DNA from: an uncultured Clostridia bacterium | GTDB taxonomy: Bacteria > Bacillota > Clostridia > Christensenellales > UBA1242 | Direction of reading: 5' to 3' | Length of the DNA: 15,534 bases | Assembly (NCBI GenBank): GCA_944377765.1 | Contig: CALWFX010000078.1 | Coordinates: forward strand, 1 to 15,534 | In this document: one piece after another, positions 12,834 to 15,534 of the stretch | How positions within the stretch are numbered: position 1 is the first letter of the stretch | Layout of the letters: each line of letters begins with the position of its first letter | Notes under the pieces: model-generated | Seen by the model: only the letters and a program-made list of their open reading frames with translations | Databases searched by the model: none | What the model was told of the DNA's origin: nothing | Program-made: the position numbers and the translations under genes

Positions 12834-13313
12834 GTGAGCAAGAAAAATTATCAAATTAATGTTATAGATGCAGAGAACATAAAAAATCAAAATAATCAAG
12901 AAAACAAAGTAACGCTAGATAACCAAAATAAGCCAGAAAATGAAGGAGTAGTTGAAAATCAAAATGAACCAAAGAATTTGAAAACAGGGCTTATGATAGG
13001 CGGACTTATAACATTTTTTCTTGCAACGTGTTTTATGGTTTTCACTTTATATTACACATTTCAAACATATAGTTCAGATAATGATGCTCAAAAAGCGGTT
13101 ACTTTCATAATTTTTATTTTATCAGTTGGATGGATAAGTTATATTCCGGGTGCAATTTGTTCAATAGCTTCCCTATTTTTGCATGCTTTTGTAATTAAAT
13201 CAACCAGCAAAGCACAAAAGGTGGTGGGAATAATTTTTACTATTTTATCAGTTTTATTTGTTATTGCATATTTGGCAATTGCAATTTATATAATGACTTT
13301 ACCAAATGGTTAA
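12834..13313 (+). CDS. Uncharacterised small membrane protein with Asn/Gln-rich N-terminus
   Basis: 159 aa. Residues 1-50 are hydrophilic and rich in Asn, Gln, Glu and Lys, with N-Q-N/N-x-P-E-N repeats, and are probably disordered in the cytoplasm. Three hydrophobic segments follow at about 53-75, 88-118 and 130-153. The start is GTG at 12834, chosen because AAGGAGGGG at 12822-12830 is immediately upstream and no ATG lies near. It diverges from the YugP-like pseudoprotease, with which it shares the palindromic promoter region, so the two are probably co-regulated and may act together. A strong terminator follows. No family recognised. Confidence 0.72.
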   Translation: MSKKNYQINVIDAENIKNQNNQENKVTLDNQNKPENEGVVENQNEPKNLKTGLMIGGLITFFLATCFMVFTLYYTFQTYSSDNDAQKAVTFIIFILSVGWISYIPGAICSIASLFLHAFVIKSTSKAQKVVGIIFTILSVLFVIAYLAIAIYIMTLPNG

Positions 13314-13348
13314 GAAATTTTAATTGCCATTTAAAAATTAGCGAATAA

Positions 13349-13383
13349 AAAAAGGAGTTTCATTTTAAAAGAAACTCCTTTTT
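13349..13383. terminator. Bidirectional rho-independent terminator
   Basis: A 13-bp stem (13349-13361, GGAGTTTC core, with 13371-13383, GAAACTCC core) encloses loop ATTTTAAAA. The forward T run is five bases; the reverse one is seven. It ends the convergent genes at 12834 and 13422. Confidence 0.87.
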
Positions 13384-13421
13384 CCATCAGTTTTAAAACC
13401 GCCAATTATTAATTATAATTT

Positions 13422-13748
13422 TTAAGCAACAACAAGTGGAACAATAATACCAGCAATAACAATAAGCAAGCAAATTACATAAAGAACTTTCCAAACCATT
13501 GGCTTTGGTCTTACATAACGCCAAGCTAAAATTGCCACAATTGTAATCATAATTGCAGTTGCAACACCTTGAAGAGCTCCAACCACAACAAGACTTATGC
13601 CACAAGCACCTAAAACTAATGAAACAGCATAAAGAATTGTTACAGCAACGATAACCCAAAATGAAATTTTATTCAAACCCCAAGAATTTCTTTTTGAACT
13701 TGAAGAACTTGAAGATTTTGAGCTTGATGATTTCTTTGTGTTAGCCAT
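13422..13748 (-). CDS. Uncharacterised small membrane protein with serine-rich N-terminus
   Basis: 108 aa. Residues 6-20 are almost all serine and lysine. N-S-W-G-L-N-K-I-S-F-W leads into three hydrophobic segments at about 28-48, 51-76 and 86-107, with R-Y-V-R-P-K-P between the last two. AGGAGGG lies upstream of the ATG. The promoter at 13780-13808 is near consensus, and the gene stands alone between terminators, so it may be strongly expressed. I do not recognise a named family. A second open frame on the same strand here looks cysteine-rich, but it is only a frame-shifted shadow of the repeated AGC/AGT serine codons. Confidence 0.75.
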   Translation of the reverse strand: MANTKKSSSSKSSSSSSSKRNSWGLNKISFWVIVAVTILYAVSLVLGACGISLVVVGALQGVATAIMITIVAILAWRYVRPKPMVWKVLYVICLLIVIAGIIVPLVVA

Positions 13749-13779
13749 ATTTCCCTCCTATAAATTTTTCTACATATAT

Positions 13780-13808
13780 ATTATATCTTGCAAAACAATT
13801 TTAGTCAA
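13780..13808 (-). promoter_or_regulatory. Near-consensus promoter for the gene at 13422-13748
   Basis: On the minus strand TTGACT (13808-13803) and TATAAT (13785-13780) have a 17-base spacer. This is one of the best promoter matches in the window. Confidence 0.75.
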
Positions 13809-13849
13809 TTTATTTTATGTTTTTATATGATATTTTTTATAAATCTGTT

Positions 13850-13876
13850 AAAAAAATCAGGTGATGCCTGATTTTT
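13850..13876 (-). terminator. Rho-independent terminator of the acyltransferase operon
   Basis: AAAAATCAGG (13852-13861) pairs with CCTGATTTTT (13867-13876) around loop TGATG. On the minus strand it is followed by seven T residues. It lies 35 bases beyond the stop of the gene at 13911. Confidence 0.83.
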
Positions 13877-13910
13877 ATATTTAAATTTCAATTTAAAATT
13901 TAAAACTTAA

Positions 13911-15326
13911 TTAAATTTTAACATATATTTTCTTTCGTTTAAGAAGCCAGTTCATAATGGTAAAAAGTCCCAAAATACAAATGGTAATTGCAATTGCAGC
14001 CCAAACATTTAATGGAGAAATGTATGTTTCAAGAAGTCCACCAAAAAGCATGCTCACAAATAGTGTTACTATGTATGTTAAAATTGCATTACTTCCCCAA
14101 ATTTCAAAGAAACTGAACTTTGGTTTCCAGTTGTTTAAGAAGTTAAGTCCTCCCCAAATGATTGCGGAAATACTTGAACAGAACATTGCATAAACTGGTG
14201 TGCAACCTCTTTTTGCGGCAGTGAAATTAAATCCAACAATGAGAACAACTGAAATAAGAAGCAAGAGCGATGTCAATATCCAATAGAACTTATCATCTTT
14301 AAAATCTGCAAAAACAGAACCTAAAAGAAGAATGCAAGCCCAACTGAATCCACCAAAAATTCCACCTTCAAGAATTTTGTTTGCCAATGGGAAAAGACCA
14401 TTTTGCATAAGAACAGTCATGACTGCAAAAATGATTCCAACAATTGTAAGCCTGCCCCATTTATCAAATTTAACAAATGGCAAAGCAATTAACCCCGCAA
14501 GTCCAATATTTTGAAGGGTATCCCATTCCCAACCACCAAATCTTTCACCATCAACAGGTGCTGTAATTTTCTCGCCAGTGCTTACTAAAATGAAATAAAG
14601 TGCCATTACACCTGCAATTGCAAGAAAATAGCGAAGCATTTCAAGTGAAATAGTTTTGAACTTTTCATTTTTAACGCAAACAGCAATTATGTAAACAATT
14701 AAAAGAGCAATAGCAATCCAGAACATAACAGCAAAAATTTGAATTTTTATGGAAAGTTGGTCAAATGTTTTACTTCCAGTAAAAATATCTCCCCAGCCAT
14801 TTTCAAAACCATTAAAAAGTATGCCAATTCCAATTAATGCCAAAAATCTTGTGGCAAGTTGCCAATATGCTCTGCGAGTTCCATATTTTGCTTCTCTTGA
14901 CTTAAAACTTCGGCAGATTGTGAGACCAATAACAAAAATGAACATTGGCGCAAATATATCTGCAAATGAAACACCTGGAAGAATTTGGAAACCATTTGCG
15001 TCATGATTTATTAATGGGCCCAAGCCTTCAAAAGCAGAGAACATTCCAAAGATGAAAGAGCAAACCATTGCAAACATACAAAGTCCACGAAATCTGTCAA
15101 TAGATAAAATTCTTTCTTTGCCTTTTTCTTGTGGCTTTTGGTTATATGAAACAACTTTATCTTTTTTGTTAGATGTTTTTACATCTTCAACTTGTTCAAG
15201 GTTATTGTTTTCTTGTGATGAAACAGTTTCCACCGCTTTATTTTCTTGCTCGTTAACATCATTTTCAACAATTACTTCTTGTTTATTTTCGCCTTTTTCT
15301 TTCAAATCGTTTTTTCTCTTTTTCAT
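13911..15326 (-). CDS. HGSNAT/NagX-like membrane acyltransferase (COG4299/DUF5009 type)
   Basis: 471 aa. Residues 1-70 are a charged, Glu/Asn/Lys-rich cytoplasmic extension. The core starts with R-I-L-S-I-D-R-F-R-G-L (72-82), the usual entry into the first helix. H108 and the segment G-V-S-F-A-D-I-F-A-P-M-F-I-F (118-131) match the conserved H...D-x-x-x-P-x-F-x-F region of heparan-alpha-glucosaminide N-acetyltransferase homologs, where the histidine carries the acetyl group. About ten membrane segments follow. Such proteins are thought to move acetyl groups across the membrane onto sugars; the bacterial substrate is unknown. AAAGGAGGT sits directly upstream of the ATG and overlaps the stop of the preceding gene, with 11 bases between genes, so it is co-transcribed with the partial gene at 15338. 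W-G-x-N-x-I near the C-terminus is repeated in that neighbour. Confidence 0.83.
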   Translation of the reverse strand: MKKRKNDLKEKGENKQEVIVENDVNEQENKAVETVSSQENNNLEQVEDVKTSNKKDKVVSYNQKPQEKGKERILSIDRFRGLCMFAMVCSFIFGMFSAFEGLGPLINHDANGFQILPGVSFADIFAPMFIFVIGLTICRSFKSREAKYGTRRAYWQLATRFLALIGIGILFNGFENGWGDIFTGSKTFDQLSIKIQIFAVMFWIAIALLIVYIIAVCVKNEKFKTISLEMLRYFLAIAGVMALYFILVSTGEKITAPVDGERFGGWEWDTLQNIGLAGLIALPFVKFDKWGRLTIVGIIFAVMTVLMQNGLFPLANKILEGGIFGGFSWACILLLGSVFADFKDDKFYWILTSLLLLISVVLIVGFNFTAAKRGCTPVYAMFCSSISAIIWGGLNFLNNWKPKFSFFEIWGSNAILTYIVTLFVSMLFGGLLETYISPLNVWAAIAITICILGLFTIMNWLLKRKKIYVKI

Positions 15327-15337
15327 TTTAACCTCCT

Positions 15338-15534
15338 TTATAAACTCAACGATTTTTTACTTTTTGATAATCCATAAGCTATTGCTGTCAAAGCCACAAT
15401 TGCAACAATACCTTGAATTAACGCAAGCCACCAACTTGCACCTGACAATGCACTTGCAGGCATCACAGTTGTGTAAACTCCAATAACGAAAAATTCCACC
15501 AAAAACATTATGATTGGATTTTTACCCCACCAAA
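15338..15534 (-). CDS. Membrane protein C-terminus, possible paralog of the acyltransferase (5' partial)
   Basis: An open frame enters from the right edge and ends at TAA (15340-15338); 64 residues are visible. It has two membrane segments (about 8-24 and 34-54 of the visible part) and a short basic tail S-K-S-K-K-S. The visible start W-W-G-K-N-P-I-I-M-F-L-V lines up with W-G-S-N-A-I-L-T-Y-I-V near the C-terminus of the next gene, and both have a similar distance to the end. This suggests a tandem duplication of the HGSNAT/NagX-like family, but with so little sequence other membrane protein families are possible. It is not in any listed long frame because it is cut by the window. Confidence 0.7.
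   Translation of the reverse strand, partial: WWGKNPIIMFLVEFFVIGVYTTVMPASALSGASWWLALIQGIVAIVALTAIAYGLSKSKKSLSL

Noticed and set aside
13393..13659. Cysteine-rich minus-strand frame inside the gene at 13422-13748
   Set aside because: It is the shifted frame of a gene with clear start, ribosome site and membrane segments, and its cysteines come from the TGC/TGT of that frame.
1..15534. Mycoplasma-like genetic code (TGA as Trp), suggested by the low GC
   Set aside because: TGA ends several genes exactly where families end (703, 1923, 6340), and tryptophan is coded by TGG throughout.
1..15534. CRISPR array, transposase, integrase or phage structural genes
   Set aside because: No regularly spaced direct repeats and no coding region resembling these were found on either strand.

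Overview
The window is strongly A+T-rich, with lysine-, asparagine- and glutamate-rich proteins, AAGGAG-type ribosome binding sites and near-consensus TTGACA/TATAAT promoters. Family content includes DegV, DUF1667, MscS, a YugP-type protein and YwaF/TIGR02206-type membrane proteins. Together this points to a low-GC Firmicute, probably an uncultured gut-type clostridial or related lineage; this is an inference from style and families, not a species call. TGA is used as an ordinary stop (genes ending at 703, 1923 and 6340), so the code is the standard bacterial one and not the Mycoplasma code.

Layout. Positions 1-2266 hold the end of an operon: the C-terminal part of a GlpA/LhgO-like FAD oxidoreductase with a [2Fe-2S] domain, a second NAD(P)/FAD oxidoreductase and a DUF1667 cysteine protein. 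This widely conserved trio probably acts as one redox enzyme, and glycerol-3-phosphate oxidation is the usual guess. A bidirectional terminator separates it from a convergent YwaF-like membrane protein (2365-3162, minus). A divergent two-helix membrane protein (3309-3869) follows, then a highly structured intergenic region (3868-4002), a DegV lipid-binding protein (4040-4867) and a small membrane protein (4940-5422). Two more YwaF-like proteins form a pair at 5570-7229; all three paralogs share a C-terminal tail motif.

From 7273 to 8105 two small minus-strand genes (a DUF2188 protein and an unknown helical protein) diverge from mscS-dinB (8243-10548). A 396-aa protein of unknown family (10621-11811) follows and appears to be made from a leaderless transcript whose -35 box lies in the dinB terminator hairpin. 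At 11960-13313 a degenerate YugP-family membrane 'protease' that has lost its HExxH zinc site diverges from a small membrane protein. Both promoters have their -35 boxes inside the two arms of one perfect 18-bp palindrome. The right end carries a serine-rich small membrane protein and a tight minus-strand pair: an HGSNAT/NagX-like membrane acyltransferase and, running off the window edge, the C-terminus of what may be its paralog.

The region is mainly housekeeping and envelope genes, with an unusually high share of uncharacterised small membrane proteins. There is no CRISPR array, rRNA, tRNA, transposase or phage gene. No gene-free stretch exceeds about 170 bases. The points most worth following are the pseudoprotease with its palindromic divergent promoter, the cloverleaf-like intergenic element, the YwaF-like triplet with its shared tail, and the leaderless orphan gene.
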